Assembly: GCF_051020955.1 (NCBI RefSeq)
Contig: NW_027476364.1
Span: forward strand, 140,001 to 204,000
Direction of reading: 5' to 3'
DNA from: Megalopta genalis
Taxonomy: Eukaryota; Arthropoda; Insecta; Hymenoptera; Halictidae
DNA: 64,000 nucleotides
In this document: one piece after another, positions 42,714 through 52,188 of the stretch
Layout of the letters: the number at the start of each line of letters is the position of its first letter
Numbering within the stretch: position 1 is the first letter of the stretch
The notes under the pieces: generated by a model
Told to the model about the DNA's origin: nothing
The model's database searches: none
What the model saw: the letters and a program-made list of their open reading frames with translations, nothing else
Translations under genes and position numbers: made by a program

Positions 42714-45700
42714 AATCCCTATGTAAAAAAGTTATTTTAGCAGGAATATGTTATTGAATAAAATGAGAAAAATTTATTTTAGCCGTAAATCGAAAATAAT
42801 GGATCGAGCGAATCGGTCGATTGCGCCGAGACGCGCTATGATGCAACAGACGAGCGATTGGAACGCCCGAATATTTTCTAAGTGCCAACGTACCGATCAA
42901 GAGTAAAGTACCATTTTCCTACATTAGATTTCGTTCTAAATGCTTAATCCCTATGTAAAAACGTTAGTTAAGCAAGAATATCGTATTTTTAAAAAAATCT
43001 AATGATAGGATTTCCCAGAAAATTGAAAAAACCGAAAAATGTCAAGAGTAAAGTGCCATTTTCTGACATTAGATTTCGTTCTAAATGCTTAATCCCTATG
43101 TAGAAACGTTAGTTAAGCAAGAATATCGTATTTTTAAAAAAATCTAATGATAGGATTTTTCAGAAAATTGAAAAAACCGTAAAATGTCAAGAGTAAAGTG
43201 CCCTTATTTTAAACAATGTATCGTTCTAAATGCTTAATCCCTATGTAAAAAAGTTATTTTAGCAGGAATATGTTATTGAAAAAAATTAGAAAAATTTATT
43301 TTAGCCGTAAATCGAAAATAATGGATCGAGCGAATCGGTCGATTGCGCCGAGACGCGCTATGATGCAACAGACGAGCGATTGGAACGCCCGAATATTTTC
43401 AAAGTCCCAACGTACCGATCAAGAGTAAAGTACCATTTTCCTACATTAGATTTCGTTCTAAATGCTTAATCCCTATGTAAAAACGTTAGTTAAGCAAGAA
43501 TATCGTATTTTTAAAAAAATCTAATGATAGGATTTCCCAGAAAATTGAAAAAACCGAAAAATGTCAAGAGTAAAGTGCCATTTTCTGACATTAGATTTCG
43601 TTCTAAATGCTTAATCCCTATGTAGAAACGTTAGTTAAGCAAGAATATCGTATTTTTAAAAAAATCTAATGATAGGATTTTTCAGAAAATTGAAAAAACC
43701 GAAAAATGTCAAGAGTAAAGTGCCATTTTCTGACATTAGATTTCGTTCTAAATGCTTAATCCCTATGTAGAAACGTTAGTTAAACAAGAATATCGTATTC
43801 TTAAAAAAATCTAATGATAGGATTTTTCAGAAAATTGAAAAAACCGTAAAATGTCAAGAGTAAAGTGCCCTTATTTTAAACAATGTATCGTTCTAAATGC
43901 TTAATCCCTATGTAAAAAAGTTATTTAAGCAAGAATATGTTATTGAATAAAATGAGAAAAATTTATTTTAGCCGTAAATCGAAAATAATGGATCGAGCGA
44001 ATCGGTCGATTGCGCCGAGACGCGCTATGATGCAACAGACGAGCGATTGGAACGCCCGAATATTTTCAAAGTCCCAACGTACCGATCAAGAGTAAAGTAC
44101 CATTTTCCTACATTAGATTTCGTTCTAAATGCTTAATCCCTATGTAAAAACGTTAGTTAAGCAAGAATATCGTATTTTTAAAAAAATCTAATGATAGGAT
44201 TTTCCAGAAAATTGAAAAAACCGAAAAATGTCAAGAGTAAAGTGCCATTTTCTGACATTAGATTTCGTTCTAAATGCTTAATCCCTATGTAGAAACGTTA
44301 GTTAAGCAAGAATATCGTATTTTTAAAAAAATCTAATGATAGGATTTTTCAGAAAATTGAAAAAACCGTAAAATGTCAAGAGTAAAGTGCCCTTATTTTA
44401 AACAATGTATCGTTCTAAATGCTTAATCCCTATGTAAAAAAGTTATTTTAGCAGGAATATGTTATTGAATAAAATGAGAAAAATTTATTTTAGCCGTAAA
44501 TCGAAAATAATGGATCGAGCGAATCGGTCGATTGCGCCGAGACGCGCTATGATGCAACAGACGAGCGATTGGAACGCCCGAATATTTTCTAAGTGCCAAC
44601 GTACCGATCAAGAGTAAAGTACCATTTTCCTACATTAGATTTCGTTCTAAATGCTTAATCCCTATGTAAAAACGTTAGTTAAGCAAGAATATCGTATTTT
44701 TAAAAAAATCTAATGATAGGATTTCCCAGAAAATTGAAAAAACCGAAAAATGTCAAGAGTAAAGTGCCATTTTCTGACATTAGATTTCGTTCTAAATGCT
44801 TAATCCCTATGTAGAAACGTTAGTTAAGCAAGAATATCGTATTTTTAAAAAAATCTAATGATAGGATTTTTCAGAAAATTGAAAAAACCGTAAAATGTCA
44901 AGAGTAAAGTGCCCTTATTTTAAACAATGTATCGTTCTAAATGCTTAATCCCTATGTAAAAAAGTTATTTTAGCAGGAATATGTTATTGAAAAAAATTAG
45001 AAAAATTTATTTTAGCCGTAAATCGAAAATAATGGATCGAGCGAATCGGTCGATTGCGCCGAGACGCGCTATGATGCAACAGACGAGCGATTGGAACGCC
45101 CGAATATTTTCAAAGTCCCAACGTACCGATCAAGAGTAAAGTACCATTTTCCTACATTAGATTTCGTTCTAAATGCTTAATCCCTATGTAAAAACGTTAG
45201 TTAAGCAAGAATATCGTATTTTTAAAAAAATCTAATGATAGGATTTCCCAGAAAATTGAAAAAACCGAAAAATGTCAAGAGTAAAGTGCCATTTTCTGAC
45301 ATTAGATTTCGTTCTAAATGCTTAATCCCTATGTAGAAACGTTAGTTAAGCAAGAATATCGTATTTTTAAAAAAATCTAATGATAGGATTTTTCAGAAAA
45401 TTGAAAAAACCGAAAAATGTCAAGAGTAAAGTGCCATTTTCTGACATTAGATTTCGTTCTAAATGCTTAATCCCTATGTAGAAACGTTAGTTAAGCAAGA
45501 ATATCGTATTCTTAAAAAAATCTAATGATAGGATTTTTCAGAAAATTGAAAAAACCGTAAAATGTCAAGAGTAAAGTGCCCTTATTTTAAACAATGTATC
45601 GTTCTAAATGCTTAATCCCTATGTAAAAAAGTTATTTAAGCAAGAATATGTTATTGAATAAAATGAGAAAAATTTATTTTAGCCGTAAATCGAAAATAAT

Positions 45701-46657
45701 GGATCGAGCGAATCGGTCGATTGCGCCGAGACGCGCTATGATGCAACAGACGAGCGATTGGAACGCCCGAATATTTTCAAAGTCCCAACGTACCGATCAA
45801 GAGTAAAGTACCATTTTCCTACATTAGATTTCGTTCTAAATGCTTAATCCCTATGTAAAAACGTTAGTTAAGCAAGAATATCGTATTTTTAAAAAAATCT
45901 AATGATAGGATTTCCCAGAAAATTGAAAAAACCGAAAAATGTCAAGAGTAAAGTGCCATTTTCTGACATTAGATTTCGTTCTAAATGCTTAATCCCTATG
46001 TAGAAACGTTAGTTAAGCAAGAATATCGTATTTTTAAAAAAATCTAATGATAGGATTTTTCAGAAAATTGAAAAAACCGTAAAATGTCAAGAGTAAAGTG
46101 CCCTTATTTTAAACAATGTATCGTTCTAAATGCTTAATCCCTATGTAAAAAAGTTATTTTAGCAGGAATATGTTATTGAATAAAATGAGAAAAATTTATT
46201 TTAGCCGTAAATCGAAAATAATGGATCGAGCGAATCGGTCGATTGCGCCGAGACGCGCTATGATGCAACAGACGAGCGATTGGAACGCCCGAATATTTTC
46301 TAAGTGCCAACGTACCGATCAAGAGTAAAGTACCATTTTCCTACATTAGATTTCGTTCTAAATGCTTAATCCCTATGTAAAAACGTTAGTTAAGCAAGAA
46401 TATCGTATTTTTAAAAAAATCTAATGATAGGATTTCCCAGAAAATTGAAAAAACCGAAAAATGTCAAGAGTAAAGTGCCATTTTCTGACATTAGATTTCG
46501 TTCTAAATGCTTAATCCCTATGTAGAAACGTTAGTTAAGCAAGAATATCGTATTTTTAAAAAAATCTAATGATAGGATTTTTCAGAAAATTGAAAAAACC
46601 GTAAAATGTCAAGAGTAAAGTGCCCTTATTTTAAACAATGTATCGTTCTAAATGCTT
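41525..46657 (+). repeat. Three tandem copies of a 1,711-bp super-repeat
   Basis: Units run iii tetramer, i, ii, starting at 41525, 43236 and 44947. The phase differs from the 2545-5966 pair but the cyclic order is the same. Small private changes separate the copies, such as AAGCCCCAAC near 41694 and TAAACAAG near 43784. The segment overlaps the end of the 2,733-bp duplication. Confidence 0.82.
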
Positions 46658-49621
46658 AATCCCTATGTAAAAAAGTTATTTTAGCAGGAATATGTTATTG
46701 AAAAAAATTAGAAAAATTTATTTTAGCCGTAAATCGAAAATAATGGGGACACCGGAGCTGTTCGAAGCGCCGAGCGCGCCGCGTACGCCCGAATATTTTC
46801 AAAGTCCCAACGTACCGATCAAGAGTAAAGTACCATTTTCCTACATTAGATTTCGTTCTAAATACTTAATCCCTATGTAAAAACGTTAGTTAAGCAAGAA
46901 TATCGTATTTTTAAAAAAATCTAATGATAGGATTTTCCAGAAAATTGAAAAAACCGAAAAATGTCAAGAGTAAAGTGCCATTTTCTGACATTAGATTTCG
47001 TTCTAAATGCTTAATCCCTATGTAGAAACGTTAGTTAAGCAAGAATATCGTATTTTTAAAAAAATCTAATGATAGGATTTTTCAGAAAATTGAAAAAACC
47101 GTAAAATGTCAAGAGTAAAGTGCCCTTATTTTAAACAATGTATCGTTCTAAATGCTTAATCCCTATGTAAAAAAGTTATTTTAGCAGGAATATGTTATTG
47201 AATAAAATGAGAAAAATTTATTTTAGCCGTAAATCGAAAATAATGGATCGAGCGAATCGGTCGATTGCGCCGAGACGCGCTATGATGCAACAGACGAGCG
47301 ATTGGAACGCCCGAATATTTTCTAAGTGCCAACGTACCGATCAAGAGTAAAGTACCATTTTCCTACATTAGATTTCGTTCTAAATGCTTAATCCCTATGT
47401 AAAAACGTTAGTTAAGCAAGAATATCGTATTTTTAAAAAAATCTAATGATAGGATTTCCCAGAAAATTGAAAAAACCGAAAAATGTCAAGAGTAAAGTGC
47501 CATTTTCTGACATTAGATTTCGTTCTAAATGCTTAATCCCTATGTAGAAACGTTAGTTAAGCAAGAATATCGTATTTTTAAAAAAATCTAATGATAGGAT
47601 TTTTCAGAAAATTGAAAAAACCGTAAAATGTCAAGAGTAAAGTGCCCTTATTTTAAACAATGTATCGTTCTAAATGCTTAATCCCTATGTAAAAAAGTTA
47701 TTTTAGCAGGAATATGTTATTGAAAAAAATTAGAAAAATTTATTTTAGCCGTAAATCGAAAATAATGGATCGAGCGAATCGGTCGATTGCGCCGAGACGC
47801 GCTATGATGCAACAGACGAGCGATTGGAACGCCCGAATATTTTCAAAGTCCCAACGTACCGATCAAGAGTAAAGTACCATTTTCCTACATTAGATTTCGT
47901 TCTAAATGCTTAATCCCTATGTAAAAACGTTAGTTAAGCAAGAATATCGTATTTTTAAAAAAATCTAATGATAGGATTTCCCAGAAAATTGAAAAAACCG
48001 AAAAATGTCAAGAGTAAAGTGCCATTTTCTGACATTAGATTTCGTTCTAAATGCTTAATCCCTATGTAGAAACGTTAGTTAAGCAAGAATATCGTATTTT
48101 TAAAAAAATCTAATGATAGGATTTTTCAGAAAATTGAAAAAACCGTAAAATGTCAAGAGTAAAGTGCCCTTATTTTAAACAATGTATCGTTCTAAATGCT
48201 TAATCCCTATGTAAAAAAGTTATTTTAGCAGGAATATGTTATTGAAAAAAATTAGAAAAATTTATTTTAGCCGTAAATCGAAAATAATGGATCGAGCGAA
48301 TCGGTCGATTGCGCCGAGACGCGCTATGATGCAACAGACGAGCGATTGGAACGCCCGAATATTTTCTAAGTGCCAACGTACCGATCAAGAGTAAAGTACC
48401 ATTTTCCTACATTAGATTTCGTTCTAAATGCTTAATCCCTATGTAAAAACGTTAGTTAAGCAAGAATATCGTATTTTTAAAAAAATCTAATGATAGGATT
48501 TCCCAGAAAATTGAAAAAACCGAAAAATGTCAAGAGTAAAGTGCCATTTTCTGACATTAGATTTCGTTCTAAATGCTTAATCCCTATGTAGAAACGTTAG
48601 TTAAGCAAGAATATCGTATTTTTAAAAAAATCTAATGATAGGATTTTTCAGAAAATTGAAAAAACCGAAAAATGTCAAGAGTAAAGTGCCATTTTCTGAC
48701 ATTAGATTTCGTTCTAAATGCTTAATCCCTATGTAGAAACGTTAGTTAAGCAAGAATATCGTATTCTTAAAAAAATCTAATGATAGGATTTTTCAGAAAA
48801 TTGAAAAAACCGTAAAATGTCAAGAGTAAAGTGCCCTTATTTTAAACAATGTATCGTTCTAAATGCTTAATCCCTATGTAAAAAAGTTATTTAAGCAAGA
48901 ATATGTTATTGAATAAAATGAGAAAAATTTATTTTAGCCGTAAATCGAAAATAATGGATCGAGCGAATCGGTCGATTGCGCCGAGACGCGCTATGATGCA
49001 ACAGACGAGCGATTGGAACGCCCGAATATTTTCAAAGTCCCAACGTACCGATCAAGAGTAAAGTACCATTTTCCTACATTAGATTTCGTTCTAAATGCTT
49101 AATCCCTATGTAAAAACGTTAGTTAAGCAAGAATATCGTATTTTTAAAAAAATCTAATGATAGGATTTCCCAGAAAATTGAAAAAACCGTAAAATGTCAA
49201 GAGTAAAGTGCCATTTTCTGACATTAGATTTCGTTCTAAATGCTTAATCCCTATGTAGAAACGTTAGTTAAGCAAGAATATCGTATTTTTAAAAAAATCT
49301 AATGATAGGATTTTTCAGAAAATTGAAAAAACCGTAAAATGTCAAGAGTAAAGTGCCCTTATTTTAAACAATGTATCGTTCTAAATGCTTAATCCCTATG
49401 TAAAAAAGTTATTTTAGCAGGAATATGTTATTGAAAAAAATTAGAAAAATTTATTTTAGCCGTAAATCGAAAATAATGGGGACACCGGAGCTGTTCGAAG
49501 CGCCGAGCGCGCCGCGTACGCCCGAATATTTTCAAAGTCCCAACGTACCGATCAAGAGTAAAGTACCATTTTCCTACATTAGATTTCGTTCTAAATACTT
49601 AATCCCTATGTAAAAACGTTA

Positions 49622-49636
49622 GTTAAGCAAGAATAT
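49622..49636 (+). repeat. Left target-site duplication (15 bp)
   Basis: GTTAAGCAAGAATAT, part of the interrupted B monomer. An identical copy follows the poly(A) tail at 55755. The boundary is ambiguous by one A on the left and one C on the right (A and C are found at both junctions), so the true duplication is 15-17 bp. Confidence 0.95.
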
Positions 49637-49780
49637 CCCCCCCGTGTCCGCTACCTTGTCGTGGTGGGGGGGCTTCGTGCCCCAATGATCCTCAAGGCTG
49701 TGCCGGCGGGGATTTTATTCCCTGGCAGGTCCTACCTAGCCGGAGTGGCTTGAGGTGAGGGGCCAACTAAAGTCGGACAC
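49637..49780 (+). ncRNA. Predicted HDV-like self-cleaving ribozyme at the element 5' end
   Basis: The sequence folds by eye into the nested double pseudoknot of hepatitis-delta-like ribozymes. P1 is seven C (49637-49643) with seven G (49666-49672). P2 is GTGTCCG (49644-49650) with CGGACAC (49774-49780). P3 is ACC (49653-49655) with GGT (49663-49665), with a 7-nt L3 loop. P1.1 could be CG in L3 (49660-49661) with CG at 49676-49677. P4 is GCCCC (49679-49683) with GGGGC (49759-49763), extended by CCTCAAG (49690-49696) with CTTGAGG (49749-49755). The P4-to-P2 joiner contains CTAAA with a candidate catalytic C at 49767. Cleavage would fall before 49637, exactly at the satellite junction. Such ribozymes are known at the 5' ends of R2 and other insect LINEs. 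Activity is untested; P1 begins with C where G is usual. Confidence 0.82.
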
Positions 49781-50061
49781 ATACCGTAAACCTGTGGTCA
49801 TGTTTTACAGGAACGGGGGTCTTGCCTTAGCCGGCTGGACCGCGAGGATGACAACCTCTCTAAAAAATCCCTAGCCCCAAGCAGCGTTGCGCGGTGAAGA
49901 GGGCGTAGCTGGAGTCAGCGCCAGCTATGGTTGGTGGGTGCACCAATCGTTAGCGGACAACCCCGGGGTACCTGGCGATCCCCCGGGCGTATTAGCCTTC
50001 CCCGGGTATGGCGGCTCTACCCGGGGTGACCTCCTTTCCGACCACACTCGTGGGATTTATC
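49781..50061 (+). other. 5' UTR of the retrotransposon downstream of the ribozyme
   Basis: No convincing coding frame. It contains short stem-loops, including AGCTGG/CCAGCT around 49910-49925 and a strong 9-bp hairpin, CCCCGGGTA (50000-50008) with TACCCGGGG (50018-50026). An in-frame upstream ATG at 50008 lies at the edge of that hairpin's loop. HDV-like ribozymes at LINE 5' ends have been linked to cap-independent initiation, and this leader could serve that, but no initiation element can be identified by reading. I saw no clear promoter. Confidence 0.7.
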
Positions 50062-52170
50062 ATGGATAGTTCACAAAAAAAAACCGGGGAGGGGGGAAAC
50101 GAGAGGGAGGAGGAGGCGCGCGTAGCTAGCGTGCGCCTCGAGCGCATGGATGGGTCGGTGTTGCGGGAAGTTCCCGCAACACGCGGCAGAGAGAGGTCCG
50201 CTTTGGACCTTGGCGAATGCGATGCGGGAGAGGAGTCCGACCACTCGGTCTCCTCTCACCGCTCTTCGCAGAGCGCCCCTGGCTCCTCAATAGGGAGGAA
50301 GCGGGGAAGGCCGCCAACTACTGGGCAGTACGTTGGCCTCTATGAGGCCAAACGTAAGTTGACGGAGGCCAACAAGGGCCTCATCGCGGCGATCTTCGAC
50401 CCGGTGGCCCCGGGGCCGCAGCCCGGGAGATCGGTCGACCCACTTCCGGACGAGGTGGAGGTCGCCGCGAATCTTCGCAGTCGTCCGACGCGGGACGTGG
50501 CGGCGTCAATAATGGAGAGCCTGGCCGAAGTGGCCAGGATCTCCAGCGCAACAAGGGAGTTGCGGCCGGCCACGGTGCGGGTCCTGCAGGCGGCGGCCCT
50601 GAACAGCCGGGCGGGCGTTGCGGAGCTGGCCATGAGGTCAGCTTCCGACGCCACCCGGCTGTTGGAAGCAGAGAACGCTCTCCTCAGAGAGCAGATGGCG
50701 GAGTTGCGGACCGAGGTGGCCCGACTCCGTCAGGCGGTGGAGGCGAAGCCGGCAGCAGCCGAGATGCCTCCGCCGCCGGCTCCTGAGGGGGGCACGGGGC
50801 CGCTGGTTGGCGCCGGCGCCCGAGGGCCCCAACGCCCTGGGCGAGGGAAGCCCTTGCCGGCGTCCGCAGCGGCGCCGGCAAACTTGCTGCATCAGATCGG
50901 CTCCCTGATCGATGCCAAGCTGGCATCGTTCAGGAGGGAGCTGATCCCGCGGATGCAGGATCCGCGGTCGGTGCCGCCCGTGCCGCCCGCCCCCAGCCCG
51001 TCGATAGGCAAGAAAGGGGGGAGAAAGGGTGGCAGTGGAGGAGGGGCTGCGTCCGCTAAGGCGGCGCAGATGCAGCCCCCACAGCAGAGGGCTGCCTCTG
51101 CTGTTGTGCCGCCCTCCACCACACCTCCTACTGAGCTGTGGTCGAGGGTAGTTGGCCGAAGGGCCAAAAAGGCGGCTGCCGCAGCTAAACCTGCGGCGGC
51201 TGCCAAGGCCTCTTCGGCCGGGAGGGCGGCGAAACGGGTGGCACCGGCTGCCCCGAAGAGGGCTCCCCTGCCGCCGCGTCCGCCCCGCACGGCTGCCGTT
51301 ACGATAACGGTACCGGCCGGCGGGGCGATGACGTACGCCGAGGCGATGGCCACTGCCAGGTCGAAGGTTGACCTGGCAGAGATTGGCATCGCCTCGTTAA
51401 AGCCCAGGAGAGCGGTGACGGGGGGAATTATTTTGGAGGTCCCCGGGGCTGATGGGGCAGCTAAGGCCACTGCCCTAGCTGCGAAGATGGCGGACGCGCT
51501 GGCGGGAACCGGCGTGAAGGTCGCGCGCCCAATTAAGAAGGCCGATCTAAGGGTGCGCGGCCTGGTCGACTCGACCACGCCGGAGGAGGTTGCCGTGGCC
51601 GTCGCCCATGTAGGAGGGTGCGACCGAGGGGATGTTAAGACCGGCGAAATCCGGTCTTCCCCCTCCGGTTTGGGCACCCTCTGGGTCCAGTGCCCTGCTG
51701 CGGCCGCGCGTAAAGTTGCGGTCGCGGGCAAGCTCACGGTCGGCTGGACCCGGGCGACGGTGGAGGCCCTCAGCGCCCGGCCCCTGCAGTGCTATCGCTG
51801 CCTTGGCCTAGGCCATACAACTCAGCGATGCACTGCGGCCGAGGATCGTTCCGACTGCTGCTTTGGGTGCGGCAGTCGGGACCACAAGGTGGCCGGCTGT
51901 ACGGCGAAGCCCAACTGCCCGCACTGTGCGGGAGCGGGCAAGCCGGCCGGCCACCGCCTCGGTAGCCGGGCGTGCCCCGCCAGCGCGAAACGCGGCAGGG
52001 GCAGTAGGGGGAGGAAATCCGCGGTGGCCAAGGCGACGGCCACCGTGGCTACTAAGCCAAAGGTGGCACCCAAAGGTGCCACCGTCGCGCCCGCGGGGGC
52101 GGATGGGGCCAAAGAGGCCCCAGACGCCACCGCTCCCGCGGCGGCGATGGAGGTGGAGGCCTGCCCGTAA
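50062..52170 (+). CDS. ORF1 gag-like nucleic-acid-binding protein of the retrotransposon
   Basis: A 702-residue protein expected to coat the element RNA and form the RNP with ORF2. I chose ATG 50062 (MDSSQKKTG) because of its A at -3 and G at +4; an in-frame ATG at 50008 would add 18 residues but sits in a strong hairpin. Residues about 1-75 are acidic and Ser-rich. An AT-hook-like KRGRPP lies at about 80-85, and a predicted coiled coil with leucine spacing at about 200-229. A Pro/Ala/Lys-rich linker covers about 230-405. Residues about 410-570 match the RRM-like region common before the knuckles in R1/Jockey-type ORF1 proteins. Two classic CX2CX4HX4C knuckles follow (C577-C590 and C600-C613), then CX2CX8HX6C (C619-C638) and a basic GRGSRGRK stretch. 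The stop overlaps the ORF2 start. Intact; no frameshift seen. Confidence 0.93.
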   Translation: MDSSQKKTGEGGNEREEEARVASVRLERMDGSVLREVPATRGRERSALDLGECDAGEESDHSVSSHRSSQSAPGSSIGRKRGRPPTTGQYVGLYEAKRKLTEANKGLIAAIFDPVAPGPQPGRSVDPLPDEVEVAANLRSRPTRDVAASIMESLAEVARISSATRELRPATVRVLQAAALNSRAGVAELAMRSASDATRLLEAENALLREQMAELRTEVARLRQAVEAKPAAAEMPPPPAPEGGTGPLVGAGARGPQRPGRGKPLPASAAAPANLLHQIGSLIDAKLASFRRELIPRMQDPRSVPPVPPAPSPSIGKKGGRKGGSGGGAASAKAAQMQPPQQRAASAVVPPSTTPPTELWSRVVGRRAKKAAAAAKPAAAAKASSAGRAAKRVAPAAPKRAPLPPRPPRTAAVTITVPAGGAMTYAEAMATARSKVDLAEIGIASLKPRRAVTGGIILEVPGADGAAKATALAAKMADALAGTGVKVARPIKKADLRVRGLVDSTTPEEVAVAVAHVGGCDRGDVKTGEIRSSPSGLGTLWVQCPAAAARKVAVAGKLTVGWTRATVEALSARPLQCYRCLGLGHTTQRCTAAEDRSDCCFGCGSRDHKVAGCTAKPNCPHCAGAGKPAGHRLGSRACPASAKRGRGSRGRKSAVAKATATVATKPKVAPKGATVAPAGADGAKEAPDATAPAAAMEVEACP

Positions 52171-52188
52171 TGGGGCCCAAGGGCCCTA
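52168..52188 (+). promoter_or_regulatory. TAATG stop/restart junction with overlapping hairpin
   Basis: The ORF1 stop TAA (52168-52170) shares its last A with the ORF2 start ATG (52170-52172). Immediately over the start codon, GGGCC-CAAG-GGCCC (52173-52186) makes a perfect 5-bp stem with a 4-nt loop, extended by a G-T and a T-A pair to 52171-52188. SART1, a silkworm R1-clade element, is known to translate ORF2 by termination-reinitiation at UAAUG with help from downstream RNA structure, so the same mechanism is the natural reading here. The frame shifts between the ORFs, so a simple fusion is excluded. Confidence 0.8.

Larger units (their letters stand above)
1..49636 (+). repeat. AT-rich higher-order satellite array, left part
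   Basis: Uninterrupted head-to-tail satellite containing about 91 complete higher-order units plus the start of the interrupted one. Each monomer begins at AATCCCTATG and shares the internal phrases TAAGCAAGAATAT and CAAGAGTAAAGT. The default order is A (or A') - B - C. Unit lengths read from successive monomer starts are 500 bp (with A), 522 bp (with A'), 667 bp (an extra C-like monomer) and one of 355 bp. Copies are nearly identical, with private single-base changes only every few kb (for example 3319, 5313, 27651, 30357, 41694) and a one-base deletion near 25110. No gene is supported. The role is unknown; centromeric or pericentromeric heterochromatin is plausible from size and organisation alone. 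Confidence 0.97.

Noticed and set aside
1..49636. CRISPR array
   Set aside because: Repeats are directly abutting monomers of 145-232 bp without unique spacers, in a eukaryotic satellite context.
1..49636. CENP-B-box-like motif in the monomers
   Set aside because: I looked for the TTCG...A..CGGG pattern. TTCG occurs (TTTCGTTCTAAA, GTTCGAAGC) but the CGGG half does not follow at the right spacing.
49887..50069. Short + strand frame in the 5' UTR starting at a TTG
   Set aside because: It uses a non-ATG start, overlaps ORF1 in another frame, and matches nothing recognisable.
50892..51737. 281-codon reverse-strand frame across ORF1, and the other minus-strand frames in 50071-55763
   Set aside because: They are antisense shadows of GC-rich ORF1/ORF2 coding sequence, low-complexity Ala/Pro/Arg translations without domains. 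One even translates the poly(A) tail as polyphenylalanine.
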